From positions 310,001 to 374,000 of the forward strand of contig JABYQN010000006.1 of the NCBI GenBank assembly GCA_022606135.1: a stretch of DNA of 64,000 bases, given 5' to 3'. The notes beneath the pieces were generated by a model that was not told where the DNA came from, ran no database searches, and saw only the letters and a program-made list of their open reading frames with translations. The stretch is from Fomes fomentarius (taxonomy: Eukaryota; Basidiomycota; Agaricomycetes; Polyporales; Polyporaceae). Shown piece by piece: positions 12,397 through 24,719 of this stretch. Positions within the stretch are counted from its first letter, which is position 1. Each line of letters begins with the position of its first letter. Position numbers and translations under genes: made by a program.

Positions 12397-14980
12397 ATGC
12401 CAATTAGAGGGAGTACCCACACGCAACAAGTATCCGACGAAGCGCCGTTCTTCCGATCTCTCCTTGATCTAGACCAATGGGCAGCGACGCCTACCGCCAG
12501 ACTGGAAAGCGTCCAGCCTTACGTTCCTCGCAGTGATGACTTCGCCGATACCGCAGCAAGAGGAAAGTTGCTGGTAAGGAACCTGTCTTAGAACCGAAGA
12601 GACAGAAGCTGAATCACTCTAGGTTTGTCATGACTACAAGGTTCGATGCTTGGGGACAGGGATCCCCGCCGCGCTGAGCTGAACAGCGTCGTCCATAGGG
12701 AGGTTACATAGAGTCACCTACGGCGCCATCTTATACGTTCAACTTTTGGAATTATTGCGAATCGTTCATTTAGTACTGCGTCATCGAGTCTTCTACCTAC
12801 TCTAGCATTCTAATCATTGTTTCTGCAGCTTTTCCCATCATAGAGTCACCATCCCACCTTCCGGTTGGACAACCGCTGCCCACCGTCATGGGGTGAAGAT
12901 GCTTGGAAATTTGTTGAGTCTCAGTCTCTCTCCCTCTCTTTTCGCAGTGCATTCATTCACCGTTCCTGGACGTAGGATCTTTGAGCATACCGATGCCGAA
13001 GCGGACATTCTGCGCCTACTCGTCGGAGCTCTTCCCAAATCATTGACCGGCCCTGCAAAGCCTAACACGCACACGCTCCCGATTTCGCCTCACTATGCCC
13101 GGCTACTGGCCGATCTTGCATACCAGAGGGGATTCGATGGCTACCTTCTCAACGTTGAAGTGGCTCTTCGCGGAGGGATCGAACAGACGCGCGCCTTGAC
13201 TTTGTGGATCGCTCTCCTAGAGCAGGAGCTGAAGCGCAAGGTCGGTGCGCATGCAGAAGTTGTGTGGTCAGTCCTCCTATAGTATAGAAGGATTGGGAGT
13301 AGCTGACTTCTGCCGCACAGGTACGATAGTGTCATCGTAGACGGACGACTCCGTTGGCAAGACAGGCTGAACAGCGTGAACCTGCCGTTCTTCCTTCCAT
13401 CGACAGCGTTCTTCTCGAATTACACTGTGAGTACTGACCCGTATAGTCTGCTCTCGCATCCGCTAATTTATCACCAGTGGCCCTCTCCATTCCCGTCTAT
13501 GACGGCACAATATCTCCTGGGCCTCGACCAGAAACATTATCCCCGAGCGAAGCAGCTAAAAGACCTCTACATTGGTGTGGACGTCTGGGGGCGCGGTTCG
13601 CACGGCGGAGGCGGTTTCGGTGTCTATAGAGCCATCTCACATATCGACCCAGAGTCTCTCGGACTCAGCGTGGCACTCTTCGGGCACGCATGGACCTGGG
13701 AGAGCGAGCAGGACAAGCCCGGGTGGTCATGGAAGACATGGTGGGACTACGAACGCAAGCTCTGGCTTGGCCCCGCGAAACTTGGAGAACACGTACCAGT
13801 TCCGGAGCTGAAGTTGCGAAAGGGCGAGCCGGCATGCGAGCATGGGTCTTTCAAACCCATCGCTGATTTCTTCCCAAATCTCCCTCCGCCTAACCCTGCG
13901 CACCTCCCGTTCTTCACGACGTTCTCTCCCGGTGTTGGCTGGGCGTGGTTCGTGCGTGGAGCTGAGGTTTTGCACTCCGAAACTGGGTGGACAGACTTGA
14001 GCAAGACGACGTCCATTGGTGACCTTGTGTTCCCTCGACCGACGCTCGCATGGGAGAACGGCGAGCGCGACGAGGCCGTCCCACAAGCCACCTCGGAACT
14101 TTTGATGGAGGATGCGTGGCTCGGCGGAAGCTCTCTCGTCGTCACGGTGTCGGCACCTGGCTCTGAAGCGGAAGACGCGCTCTTCCGCTGCGTCTGGTTG
14201 CCCATCCAATCTCTGGCTATCACACCACGCAAGCCATACCGCATGTCCATCGTGTACAAGGTTGACGGACCGGTCGACACGGATGTCGGCGCCGCCGTGA
14301 AGTCGCTATCGAAAGAACATGGGGGCGCGGAGTTCGACGTCAGCGCTATATCCGAAACGTCCCTTCCGCACGGATGGAGTGAACTGAGTCTAGACTTCAC
14401 GTTACCACTCCCAGCCGGGACCGACACCGACATCCTCACGGCAGCCGGGCTCGTCATCGGCTTCACATGCGAGGACCCCTCCCAGCAAGTAGAGTTCTCC
14501 ATGCACGTCGGACTGCTCAGCGTCTCCGCAAACCCTCCTTCCTCTGCACATACAACGCTCAGCCCGAGGATCATTTGGGCGGACTTCGCTGCGACAGAAC
14601 CTAATTCGGAGAAGCCATTCGCAGGCACGTTGACATGGGATACCGGGATCTCTCTGGGACCGGTACCCGCCCTCAGTATCACTTCGCCGGAAGACACGCG
14701 CCCGGCATGGATCCTCGACCACCCGCCGCCTCGTTTTGCGTGGTTCAATGTGTATGCCCTGCCGCGCACGGGAGAAGGCAGTGGCATGCCGCCTGAGGAG
14801 GCGGTATTTGTTGGAACGACTGGGTATGATGGAAGGGCGAATAGATTCTATGTGGATCCTGCGTGCATACCGGATGAGCTGAAGGGCGCTGCTGGGGCAA
14901 GGTTCTTCGTGCAGGGAGTGACTGATAAGGGGAAGGTGTTGGATTGGGAGGATTGTGCGTTCGTGGACGTTAGTGCATGA
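12397..14980 (+). CDS. Endo-beta-N-acetylglucosaminidase, glycoside hydrolase family 85
   Basis: Seven exons: 12397-12573, 12623-12640, 12699-12772, 12829-12912, 12976-13266, 13321-13426, 13478-14980, giving 750 residues. GH85 enzymes cut the GlcNAc-GlcNAc core of N-glycans. The TIM-barrel landmarks are present in order: VCHDYKGGYIESP, FIYFSHHRVTIPPSGWT, HRHGVKMLG, GFDGYLLNVEVAL with the N-x-E catalytic pair, VVWYDSVIVDGRLRWQDRLN, then DVWGRG and an aromatic-rich W-TWESEQ segment. The start was placed at the first in-frame ATG. No signal peptide is visible, so a cytosolic role in free-oligosaccharide or misfolded-glycoprotein turnover is likelier than secretion. Exon 2 is only 18 nt. The C-terminal ~300 residues look beta-rich, as in other GH85 proteins. 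Confidence 0.93.
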
Positions 14981-15369
14981 ATGACCTTTGGATGTGAAAC
15001 AGGGATGCAGTTGTGATGTACGATACGAGAGTTCGGCATGTGTACGTATATATATATGATCGAGCGAGATGATCCTTTGGTTCGTAGTGAGTGGCACCCT
15101 ACAGCTCTGCCCTGAAGTCTAGAAGATACCCCATCCATTGTCTGGAACGCAGCCTAGTAAAGGCGGAGATTCATCAGCCCAGCCGTGTGTCTAAGGACCG
15201 GCGGGGCTAACGCACACTGGCAGAAGAGCGTCTGACAACGGGTACCGGTCCCGACTTCTGTACCACTTGGGAATTGACAAATGGCAGGAGGACTCTCCTG
15301 AGACTCGCCAGTGTCCTACCAAGGTGCTATCCAGTATCTTTCCGAAACACTGCTATTGGTAGAGGGACA
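14981..15369. other. Intergenic with one copy of a short degenerate repeat
   Basis: This holds the 3' region of the GH85 gene and, at about 15205-15280, a segment resembling 17019-17085 in the same orientation. Shared words include CAACGGGTA, CGGTC and AATTGACAA. The two copies bracket the carboxypeptidase pseudogene. The repeat's origin is not known. Confidence 0.4.
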
Positions 15370-16500
15370 TGGACGCTGCAGCGCGATGACGACAGTAAGC
15401 ACTGGAAGACTACATTGAACTGGACCTTGGGCAGAAATGTATAGCTTCTTGCTCTTGAGCTCGGAGAAGATATCAACGAACTGCCGCAGAAACCCGACGA
15501 TTTGCTCTGCGATGTCTTCCTCGTCCTATTCCGCACCTGTCAGTCCCAGTAACACCAGAACAGCGTGTCAGTCCAAGTCGCAACAGGATAGCGTGTCAGC
15601 GGTAGACACACCTTGGCAGTCGCCTTGCCTTGCGAGAAGCTGGTGCCAACGGGCTGCTCCAGGTACAGCACATTCGAGAGGTTCGTCCAGCTGAACTCAT
15701 TCTGCGTCGGGAGCGCTTAGTCCCATGCCCACTGTAAAGGCTACATAGAACACGAATACATTAGTTTGAGCATTCATTTGGTGATCAGCATGTGGGAACG
15801 CCTGAACACCTACCCCGTTTTCCTGCAGGAGTCCTTCCAGAGACGAGCAACCGGGTCCGCCAACTGTCCTTGAGGACCATAACCGCGGAGGTCATCGTAA
15901 TGGTCAGGCAGAGGTTTTGGGGCTGGGGCTAATGACATACCAGAAGATGAGGTCTTCGTCACTACCTTGAGGTCCAGGAGGGAAGAGCCAGAAGAAGGGC
16001 TGAAGATGCAGGGAAATGTGGCGAGATAGACGCGAACATGGAAGGACTGGGCAACGCGCGGTAAGCACTAAGCTTCTTCGTTCGGACGCGCCCACAGAGA
16101 GAATGATAGTAAGGGAATGTGGGATGAGGCGCGACGCACCTTCCGGTCATTGTCGAGATCATCGCTGATGTGCAGGAGCCCGGTGTAGCTGTTCCCAATG
16201 TCCCAGGTGATGTTCGGAATGCTCTTGCCATCAACGAGTAAATCTAGTAGAACGATTACACATAGCAACGCTGCTAGTCAGTATATGTGAAAACGGCGGA
16301 GAGCTGATGTGCACGCCTACTATCGGTGCGTGGGTCATTGAGAGTGACGTCCTTCGCGCCTGGACCAATCGCGGCTAAACGAGGGAGGGCGGCGTGGAAC
16401 TGGACTGCGGCCTCCATATGCCTGGCGTGCAGCTCGGCCTTGCTGAGCAGTTGCCCGCGCGCCAAGGTGGCAGTAAGAATGCTTGCGTAACGCTGATTCT
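15370..16500 (-). pseudogene. Serine carboxypeptidase (peptidase S10) pseudogene
   Basis: Recognisable S10 pieces appear in the right order on the minus strand. They are an N-terminal helix (LSKAELHARHMEAAVQFHAA), then WDIGNSYTGLLHISDDL, FPPGPQGSDEDLIFW, GGPGCSSLEGLLQENG, NEFSWTNLSNVLYLEQPVGT and DIAEQIVGFLRQFVDIFSEL. The frame does not carry through: the join into GGPGCSS is out of phase by one base. An in-frame TAA lies just before the LPTQNEFSW segment, near 15722. The sequence then breaks off before the GESYAG active-site serine, and no Asp or His region follows. It is therefore a non-functional remnant of a secreted or vacuolar protease gene. Confidence 0.85.
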
Positions 16501-18051
16501 AAGCATGCTGAAAACTGCGGTAGGCGGCCTGCGAGGTTAGATGGCAGTGATGGCTGGTTTCATCAACCACCTCTCGAGCTTTAGTATCCGTTCGGGCCCC
16601 GTCTTGTATTACCTGGGTCCCCTGATATTTGGAGACAACACTCCATCGAAAGGCCATGATGGCTACTGCGAGCCATAGAGCAGTTTTCGGAACAACTTGG
16701 CAGGTCGAAAGCATGGGTCACGAGGCGTGGGGATTGTAGAGTCTCTTTCTGTCCTCTCGAAGGTGGAGACAACTGTACGTGAGTCTAAGATGAACATTGT
16801 GATACAACATTACTGAACTAAGTTGACATACCACACGTTCCGAAATAGTAGTCCTTGGGCCGTCCGCACAACGCACACTGTCGACGTTTGCATCGAAGAA
16901 CAATATGTCGACGCCAAGGAACGATTGCAAGCGCTATATGTAAGGGTCCTTGCAGGCTGGCGTGCCTCGTGTGTGGAGTTGAGTGTGCTGGTGGTCTAGA
17001 ACGGGGCTATGAGGTTGCGAACAGAAGAGATGCGTCTGCCAACGGGTATCGGTCTCGACTACTTGGAAATTGACAAGCGTCGCACAGTCGGTGAGCCACC
17101 CACCAGATTGCACGAGGTGGAATGAGCATCACTGTCAGTACAGGTTTGGACGCAATGTAGGACATTGGTACTCAATACGACACACGAAGAACTCCACCGC
17201 GCCCTCAAAGTCAAGAACTCACATACGCTGGAGTGTCTTGTGCTCGACCTTCTCCTGCAAACTGCTGAGTCGAAAAGGACTTGCCACTGTCAGCAATCTA
17301 TCGTGTGGGGCTGACTCTACGTAGTCACGGTTTGTGGTTCGCCCAAGGTGTTTCGACTGTATATGCAGGCCCAGCAAGGTTGTTTGGGGTATAAGATTGT
17401 TGTTGTGATACCAATACAAGTATGACACGACCTAATGCATACACAGCATCTACCTATCACAGGTATTTGGGTGGCGAGGGGAAGCAAGGACAGTATTTAT
17501 ACGTACCTTACACTAAGGCGGGATCTGCCCCCGGGTCCTAGGATGTGCGCTCTTCTTAGTGCTCAATCGTCCACGTTGTATCGACACGAAGTCCGAACGT
17601 CCAAGCGTGGAGAGAGCGCAGTCAATCTTCCACTTCACAAGTAAAGGAGACGAAGGCATTGAACGCCATGTCCCTAGGCATGAGCGAGTGGGGGCGAGAT
17701 CATCTCCAAGAGTGACCAAGTTGAACGGAAGACAAACCGACGACAGATGGGTACACAAGAGCACGGAAGATATGGATTGGAAGAACTAACGAACGTCTCC
17801 CGGACATGGACATGTTGGGGCACATGAAGAGAGGAACATGTTGATTTTATTCAAGCTGAAATTCTTTAGTGCGCGAATGGGCCTGCCCTGAAGCACCCCT
17901 CACGTGACTAAACACGCGCAAGGACCGGACGCGACTCGCTTGACCTTCGCGTGTGTACTGGGCCGCTCAACCAACAGGCAGGTTGACCTTGAACCACTTC
18001 CATCACTCTGACCACCACCTTCATCGAGTTCTTTACCCTCGCACATCTAGG
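16501..18051. other. Gene-poor stretch, probable gene remnants
   Basis: No convincing gene. The second copy of the degenerate repeat lies at about 17019-17085. A short minus-strand hydrophobic frame near 16715-16600 could be a decayed signal-peptide exon of the carboxypeptidase, but this cannot be shown. The last ~150 nt are the 5' region of the gene starting at 18052. Confidence 0.4.
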
Positions 18052-19780
18052 ATGATCTTGACTCCGTGTACCGCCCCGCCACCTCTCCGGACGGCTCCTG
18101 TCGAAGCCCAACCCATCAATCGCCCCGTTCAAACACTGCCAATAACCGCAGAGGATGCATTCGTGGAGAATGCTCAGAACGCTGACCACGGAACGGATGG
18201 ATTCCTGGAAAGGCTCAAGGTACCAACTGTCATCCTCGAATCTCTCTCAATATCACATACCATGGCCGCCGGGCTCTCACTTTCGTTACTCGGCCATACT
18301 CTGTTCCTCAAGAACCAAGTGCCTTTGTGAGTCTCTCTTCGTACAGGCGCAAGTCTTGTCCGCGATGCTCACATGATTCTAGTCCCGTTGCGCAACTATC
18401 GCGCATGCCGGGAGGCAAGTCTAATCCGAAAGCGACGAGAAAGCGCGATGAGCTCCTCGCTACGTTCGACATCCTTGAATCCCACCTCCGCACCACGTTC
18501 GTCGCGCTGTCGACCGCATATGCAAGGTGCAAATCTGCAAGCTCTTTGACTACATCTGGTGGCGAGAATGCGCTGATCAAAACTGACGTGAGCACTCCGG
18601 AAAACGCTCCCCGAGGAACCGCACATCTCCTGTTCGTCCTCGGCTCGAGCGTGGGCACCGCACGCGCACGTATCCTACTCACTATCGATGGGTTGGACGT
18701 CAAGATATGGGGGTCCCGTGACCAGACCCGTGAAGACGATGAGCATGAGGATGGTGGCGAGAGCCAAAGTGAAGAGGACGAAGAGACCATTGAGGATGAC
18801 GAGAGTGGCAGCGAGGGGAACGGGAGCGAAATCAGCGATGAGGACCTATCGGGCTCTGACGACGAAGATTCCGACATGAGTGAAGCCGAGTCCTCTGGGC
18901 TAGGTTCAGGTCCACCTCCCTCCCGAACTCCATCTCCCGAACCACCCGCAGTGCGTTCCCTCGCGCCCTCCCCAGAGTCACTCCCCTCCCCTCTAGTACC
19001 CCAAACTCCCCTCGGTGCACCTCCGACACCGTTCTTTTTCGCCCCACCTGCCCCGCCGCCCCTGTCCAGTATTAGTGCACCGAAGAAGCGCACATTCGCA
19101 GACGTACCAACAGCTACAACTCCACATGCCGAAGCCAAGATTGCTCCTTCAATTCCAACTTCGCCGGAAGAGCTCGCGAGCAATCCGGCGTCCGAATTGT
19201 CGTATGCGCAAGAACAGCAAGCGCTCCGCGCAGCCGAACGATTGCTGTCACGTACGCTGATGAACGCCTGGGTCGACGGCGACGGCGACATGTCCAGCGA
19301 ACTCGGTGCGTCGCAAACATTCATTCCTCGTTGGTTCGCATGACGGCATCTGACAGATCTTCATCATTTTTTTTTGTCATTGGTGTACTTTCACGATATA
19401 CGTTGTACGTGTACACTGCAGCGCCGACACAGACGCATATATACTTGCGCGCCCCGCGGCGCTTCATGCATCCCGCGTGGGCGGCTAGGCAGAACTTGAC
19501 GCGCACCCTGGACGGGGTGCTGGACGCTTTCCTTGAGGATGCTGATGCTGTACAATCGAAGACGGTACCTGGATTGAAGCAGAAGAAGAGGAGTGGGGTG
19601 AGGACGGAAGGCGCGTGGATAGGGTGTCGCAGTGGGTCGGCGTTTGTTGGCCACAAGCGCCCTCAAGTAGGCGCGGATGAGGTTCAAGAGATAGAGGGAG
19701 AAGGTCAGGTAGGAGATGAGGAGGATGAGGAGATCTGGTGGGCGTGGGAGGGGAAGATCGTTGGCTTTGCGGACTGGTGA
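18052..19780 (+). CDS. Acidic protein of unknown function
   Basis: Three exons, 18052-18326, 18383-19305 and 19422-19780, read in phase to 518 residues. The ATG at 18052 was chosen as the first in-frame ATG. I do not recognise the family. The N-terminal ~230 residues look folded (for example ILESLSISHTMAAGLSLSLLG, then a charged helical part with DELLATFDILESHL). They are followed by a strongly acidic S/D/E tract at 18724-18890 and a proline-rich linker with SP/TP dipeptides. A C-terminal folded part spans exon 3 (FMHPAWAARQNLTRTLDGVL) and ends in an acidic, tryptophan-rich tail. No signal peptide or membrane segment is clear. A nuclear or cytosolic role is possible but not shown. Confidence 0.75.
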
Positions 19781-20497
19781 TGTTGTTACTCTTCCTCTGA
19801 CCCCGCTCCCGTCTGCATTGACTTGTATTATCTACAACACAGTAGTATCACAGAATAGTTCCACGCAATATAACTTGAAGTTCATACTCCAGATCTGCAA
19901 GGAATGGTGTGTTGTAAGATCTTTGCCAACAACCGACGTCAACCTTTGGTCTTTGTGGCGTTGCTGTGGTGCAAGGACCCACATGCGCTCTCCCCTGTCG
20001 ATGCGTCGCAACCCGCTCCAGTCGGGTTCGAACGCTGCGCATGCGCTGTCTCACTTGCGCCGCTGCACGCATGGACCACACTCGCTGTTCGTCGGGGAAC
20101 CCGGTGGTCGTGGCGCTGACGTTCTCACGGACAGCGCGGCCTGCAGAAACCTCTATAGTTCTATAGTCTCGTCTGGCGCATCAAGCGCATCAAAGCGACG
20201 GTCTGAGAATCACGGGCCCTCGCTTTGCTTTTGCGCCAAGGTCTGCGTACAGCCCCCACGTCAAGCAGAGTTGAAGGTTCGCATAGCGCCGTTGTATCGG
20301 AGAACGGAGAGGGGCTTCGGGGGTGGCTCAGGCTGCTCGATCTGGGCAGGAAGACCATCCGGAGCCGGCCGGGTCTATGGGACGCTTTGGCTTTGTGGAA
20401 TGGCGTGGGTGCATACACAGGCATTGGTCTCAATGCCGTGGCATACAGTCAATGCGAGGACGACGCGTCCGTCTCAGCCCCATGGAGGTGCGATGGG

Positions 20498-20506
20498 GAT
20501 AAAAGG
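20498..20506 (+). promoter_or_regulatory. TATA-like element of zinc-module gene A
   Basis: GATAAAAGG lies about 140 nt upstream of the ATG at 20641. It is followed by a pyrimidine-rich leader (CTCTCTCCTCATCC...). Most other members of the family also have a TATA element 70-145 nt upstream. The rest of 19781-20640 shows no gene. Confidence 0.55.
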
Positions 20507-20640
20507 TAGGTTTCGGGAAGTGGAAAGGTGGGCCATTCTCTCTCCTCATCCAATCGTCCTCTCGCTCACTCGAAGTCGCCTCGTGTGGCTCGCTCCCCTC
20601 AGCTTATACCTCATAGACTATACACCATCCGAGCCAAGTC

Positions 20641-21922
20641 ATGTCTACCAGGATGTACGACAACTTGGCCACCTCGTCTTCCGACTCCATGTTCTCCTTC
20701 TCGTTCCCGTACAACGGGTACGGATACGACGGGTGAGTCTCCTTACCTGCACTCATTCAAGTCTGACGGTCGTGCTGACTCTCTCTGGTCTCGGTCTAGG
20801 TACGTCCACCCGCAACAGCCTTCTCACTCCCAGGCGTCCGCTCAAGTTCTGAGCGGGCCGCAGTCTCAAGAGTTGGCGGGATTCGAGGACCTGCTTAACC
20901 CGACCTTCCAGTACGCCGACCCCGCTGACTGGAATACCGGTCTTCATACCCAGTCCGGCTTCGATTTCCCGTTGGGCCTCGGCTTCGGTAACATGGATAT
21001 AGGCGTTGAGGGCTGGAACGATGTCCCGGCCGCGCCAGCCGCTGCGATCATGGATGAGGCGACCCGGGCGTGGCAGGCTCAGGAGCGCATGCTCCAGGAG
21101 CTTATGGGGCCAATATCCACGGGCGGACCGTGCTCCATTGACTTCGGATTCGATACGGAGTTGTTGACGAGCGAATCGCCTGCCACCATCCCCTCCCGGC
21201 CTTCGTCTGCGGGCTCCGCAGCGACGTCGTCCTCCTCTGGCGTCTCCTCTTCATCTGGAGCGTCGTCCTCGTCCCGCGGGAAGAAGCGCAGGCGGTCTAC
21301 TGCCGAGAGGGACTCACCCTCTTCCTCTTCCTCTTCCCGTTCCCCCTCTGCTTTCTCGGGAGACGCGCCCTCTGAAGCCTCCTCCCCCGAAGACTCGTCC
21401 TCGCTTCCCAGGAAGAAGCACAAACTCTCTGACGCTCCGCGAGAGTTCACCATCGACACTCGACCTCTGTGGCGGCAGGTGGACCCAGAGGACCCCAGGG
21501 ACATAAGGGAGGAGCCGGTCCGGGATCGGCCAATCGTCAGAGACCGCCGGGTGCTCGCCCAGGGCCACGTCTATGTGAGTCGTGTGCACTGGGACTCCCA
21601 GCCGCCGACGTGGAATGGGGAGGTCATTCCGAAGATGCCGATCGACGACGTCTGGCCGTACCTGCTCGCCAAGTACAGGGTGGGGAAGATGACCCAGTGC
21701 CACATGGACGGGTGCACCAAGGATCATGGAAAGAAGAAGGGGTGGCTCAAGAATCATATCTTGGGTGCAAGTCATCTGCATGTGCGCACGCTGTGCGAGA
21801 AGTGTGGCTATAGGTGTCGTTCGGACAACTTCGATGAGAGGCATGCGAAGCAGGAATGTGAAGCGGCACTGCCATGGGAGCGTCAGGTGAGACCCAAGGC
21901 CAGACGCAGGCGTGCTGATTGA
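20641..21922 (+). CDS. Zinc-module family member A (two-finger protein, novel family)
   Basis: Two exons, 20641-20732 and 20800-21922, phase 2 junction, 404 residues. The N-terminal half is low complexity (a Y/G/F-rich start, then S/P-rich). It includes a basic patch GKKRRR near residue 215, a likely nuclear localisation signal. The C-terminal ~110 residues form the family module. It opens with HWDSQPPTWNGEVIPKM, then finger 1 with C-x4-C (CHMDGC) and H-x5-H (HILGASH), then finger 2 with C-x2-C (CEKCG) and RSDNFDERH-x4-C. Zinc binding is inferred from the Cys/His spacing. The first member of a same-strand array reaching to 39.0 kb, and closest to truncated member E. DNA or RNA binding is a guess; no known family name could be attached. 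Confidence 0.85.
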
Positions 21923-24719
21923 CCCTCGCCCTGCTGGTGGCAATGATGGCGAGGAGGATTTGAAGTCTTGTTTGGCTATTATCTGAAGCTGGTGTATAGT
22001 ATCGTGCAACATCCGTCTTGTCTCCGTTTCCATTCTCGTATATGGTCTATGCTCTATGTTGACATCATGTCTTGTATAATACCCCGATCTTGTGCACAAG
22101 TTTACATACCCATTGTCTCCGTTACCAGTTGTATACTCCATGACATCCGTTACCCATAGTACATAATCGATGTATGACTCTCTGTCCTTGTCCGTCACCT
22201 TTAATGTTGCTTGCACTTCTGGTAAGTCGAGGCCGGTCAATCTCCTGTGTTACATTTTCCACGATTTCGCCGAATCCCAAACGAACCCAGACGGCTCGCA
22301 TGCAACCTGCGACGATCAACGGCGCGACGAGGAGCATCAAGACGGCGACGGGGCTGAGTCCGCCGTCCGGACCTGGCAACCAGAAGCGGTTAAGTCCAGG
22401 CGCCTGGTGCCGGCCCGGAGAGAAGCCTGCAAAGGCCCAGACCGTGCGCCACCGCCACGAGGGTTAGGACTGGGCGCTGTCCAGAACAGGCAGGAGGTTG
22501 ACGTGTACGTCGTCGCGCGTCCAAACTCTATAGACCCTGCGATGCCAGAATTTCGCCCAAAGTTGCAACCTTGCCCAAACCACTCCTGTTCCCGCGCTGT
22601 TTTCCTGTCCAATGACCAATACATGTTCGATCTTCCCGGAACGTGGGGCCTCCTGGATGCCCCGAGTTCAAGTCTTTGATGACCCCGCCGAGCCGCTTCG
22701 TTAGCCGTTACGAGGGAGGGTTGCCAGTCGATCATCTTGGTGTGGTTTCGGTGCACATGGTGAGTGCGGTTTAGCTCAATTTTGTTCCCAAGACTGACGC
22801 GCGACTGTCGGGAACGCGCTCCTTGCCGAGGGCCAGACGCGCCAATGTCCCATTCAGCGACATGCATGGCCGCAACAGAACGTGAACAGCGCGCACTGGT
22901 CTCCATATGCCACTTTGAGGATCGCGCTGTGGCCACCGAAAGACTCGTGTGTGGCGGTGGCTCTATACAACAAGCGATAAGCGTCTTTGTGGCAAGTGAG
23001 TTGGGAGGTCGTCGTAGGGATCCTTAATGGCTGCGTAACCTATCCTTCAAATTAACCAATTCACAACCTCTCAGGAGTGTTGCGCCACATACACGGTGGC
23101 GGAACTTACTTGAGAGGGCAAACCTCGTGCAGACACACGTAAGTCAGCCATCAAACTCCTTATTCAGCGTGTGCGTTACTCACCGACCTCAAAATTAGGT
23201 TCAAAGATTCAGTTTACCCATAAAGTAGAGTGAGTGCTTTGGTTTCGATGGCGGCAAGGTATGTGCATATCTAGTCTGCGCCCGTAGTAGTACTCTCAAT
23301 CCTCTCATGCTCAGAGATGGAACACGGACACGTGCGAGTCGAGTCTTACCTAATGACAGGGGGAGTGCAGGATGGTCTGCCATAGAAGGGCGTCGCGGAT
23401 GTTTGCAGGGCGGTATAGTTCGTTTCTTGCCATCTCCTCGACATGATGACAGGACGAACACCCCCCCCCGTTTCATCCGAGGCAGACTTGCCCACAGTTC
23501 ATTCGCCAAAGTCGCTTGTGTCTGTGGCGGCGCGGATGAATCCACGAACAGAGCAGACGAATCCAGACGACGAGAGCCAAACAACGACAGGCGATGGTAT
23601 GTCGTACAATGTGAATTCAGACTGATAAAAGACTTTTCGCAAGGAGAAATTCGACAATGTACAACCGAAAGCCCAGAAGAGAGTGCACTTCATGGTCGCA
23701 TCCGCCCACGATGATACTTTGCGCGAGCGACGACCTCTGTTCCAATTGTAGGGACGACGATTACCATCCCAGGGGAGAAGCGGAACTTCGATTCCACACA
23801 GGGCCCCGGCGGCCGAAACGCGCAAAACGAACCCCAAGCCGATGCGGCATGGGGGGTAGGGGCGCCACTTAGGGGACATGAGGAGGGGATGGCGCGATCG
23901 AACGATGCGTGGCATCGGGGCGTTTAAGGGGAGGTGGTTGGAACTTGGAAGATAGCTGATAACCTCACGTCACGACGTTTTTGCCCGGGACGGAGATTTT
24001 CACTTTCGCCCCTTTAGGTAGTTGATGTTCTCCGAAAACATCGCCACTTCTTGTATACTGTTGATTAGCCGAGAACGGCGTTGCGTTGCTACGGGTGGAT
24101 GTGGAGAAACGGAGAACATGGGACTCCGGACGAGACTTTGTAAGCCATTGTTCCTCAGCATGAACTCCAGGAAGTCTGCCCTTAACCTCGGCCGCACTTG
24201 GCAATTTTGATCTTTGATGCGAGCAAAAAGTTTTTATCTCCGACGCCTCGTTGCACCGGCGAGTTGTTACCACACTTACCATATATGGCAAGATACGAGA
24301 GGCCCAACGTGACCATCTTGTTCTTTTCAACAAACCAACACCACCGACCCATCTGAGCCCCATTCCGTCCCCTCTGTGGCATTCATTTGGCCTCATTCTG
24401 AGAATCAGCTTTGACAGGGAGTGTCTTCATCTCCCTTTCAGTGCTGCTCGCCACGCTCAGCCGTGACACATCGATAACCACAGTAGACGCCCGGCAAGGT
24501 GCGTCTGCTTTGTGTTTTGCGCTGGCAACGTGTGAGACGCGTTTGGCGCATCTTTCGCTTCCACACCTCCTTGACTTCATTACTCACGTCGTTTGTGGAC
24601 AGCCTGGGAACGAATTGGCCTATCGGAGAGATCCGGCAAGGAGAGGATATATAGAGCGCAGGCCTTAACCACCAGGTCGCCACTCTCTCCCCGCGTTGCT
24701 AACCAGCCAAATCCTCACC
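21923..24719. other. Long intergenic stretch in the zinc-module array
   Basis: Nearly 2.8 kb with no gene I can support. A minus-strand hydrophobic frame at about 22450-22240 (LSPVAVLMLLVAPLIVAG) has no clear start or partners. A run of nine or more C lies at about 23461-23470. Other frames are short and frame-inconsistent. The final ~80 nt are the promoter of member B. Confidence 0.45.
24648..24654 (+). promoter_or_regulatory. TATA box of zinc-module gene B
   Basis: TATATAG lies 66 nt upstream of the ATG at 24720, with a C/T-rich leader between them. Confidence 0.6.

Noticed and set aside
13747..14787. Long open frame antisense to the GH85 gene
   Set aside because: It mirrors the long GC-rich last exon of a clear gene, and its translation shows no family features.
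18308..19324. 338-codon antisense frame over the acidic gene
   Set aside because: The sense strand gives a spliced, phase-consistent protein; the antisense frame is its serine-rich mirror.
19716..20852. A 378-codon open frame overlapping the 5' region of member A
   Set aside because: It runs through the TATA element, the leader and exon 1 of A in another frame and resembles no protein; chance opening.
21314..22240. Long antisense frame over member A
   Set aside because: An antisense shadow of the S/E-rich exon of A, with no independent support.
22122..22450. Minus-strand hydrophobic frame (LSPVAVLMLLVAPLIVAG)
   Set aside because: Could be a small membrane protein, but there is no clear start, no partner exon and no promoter.
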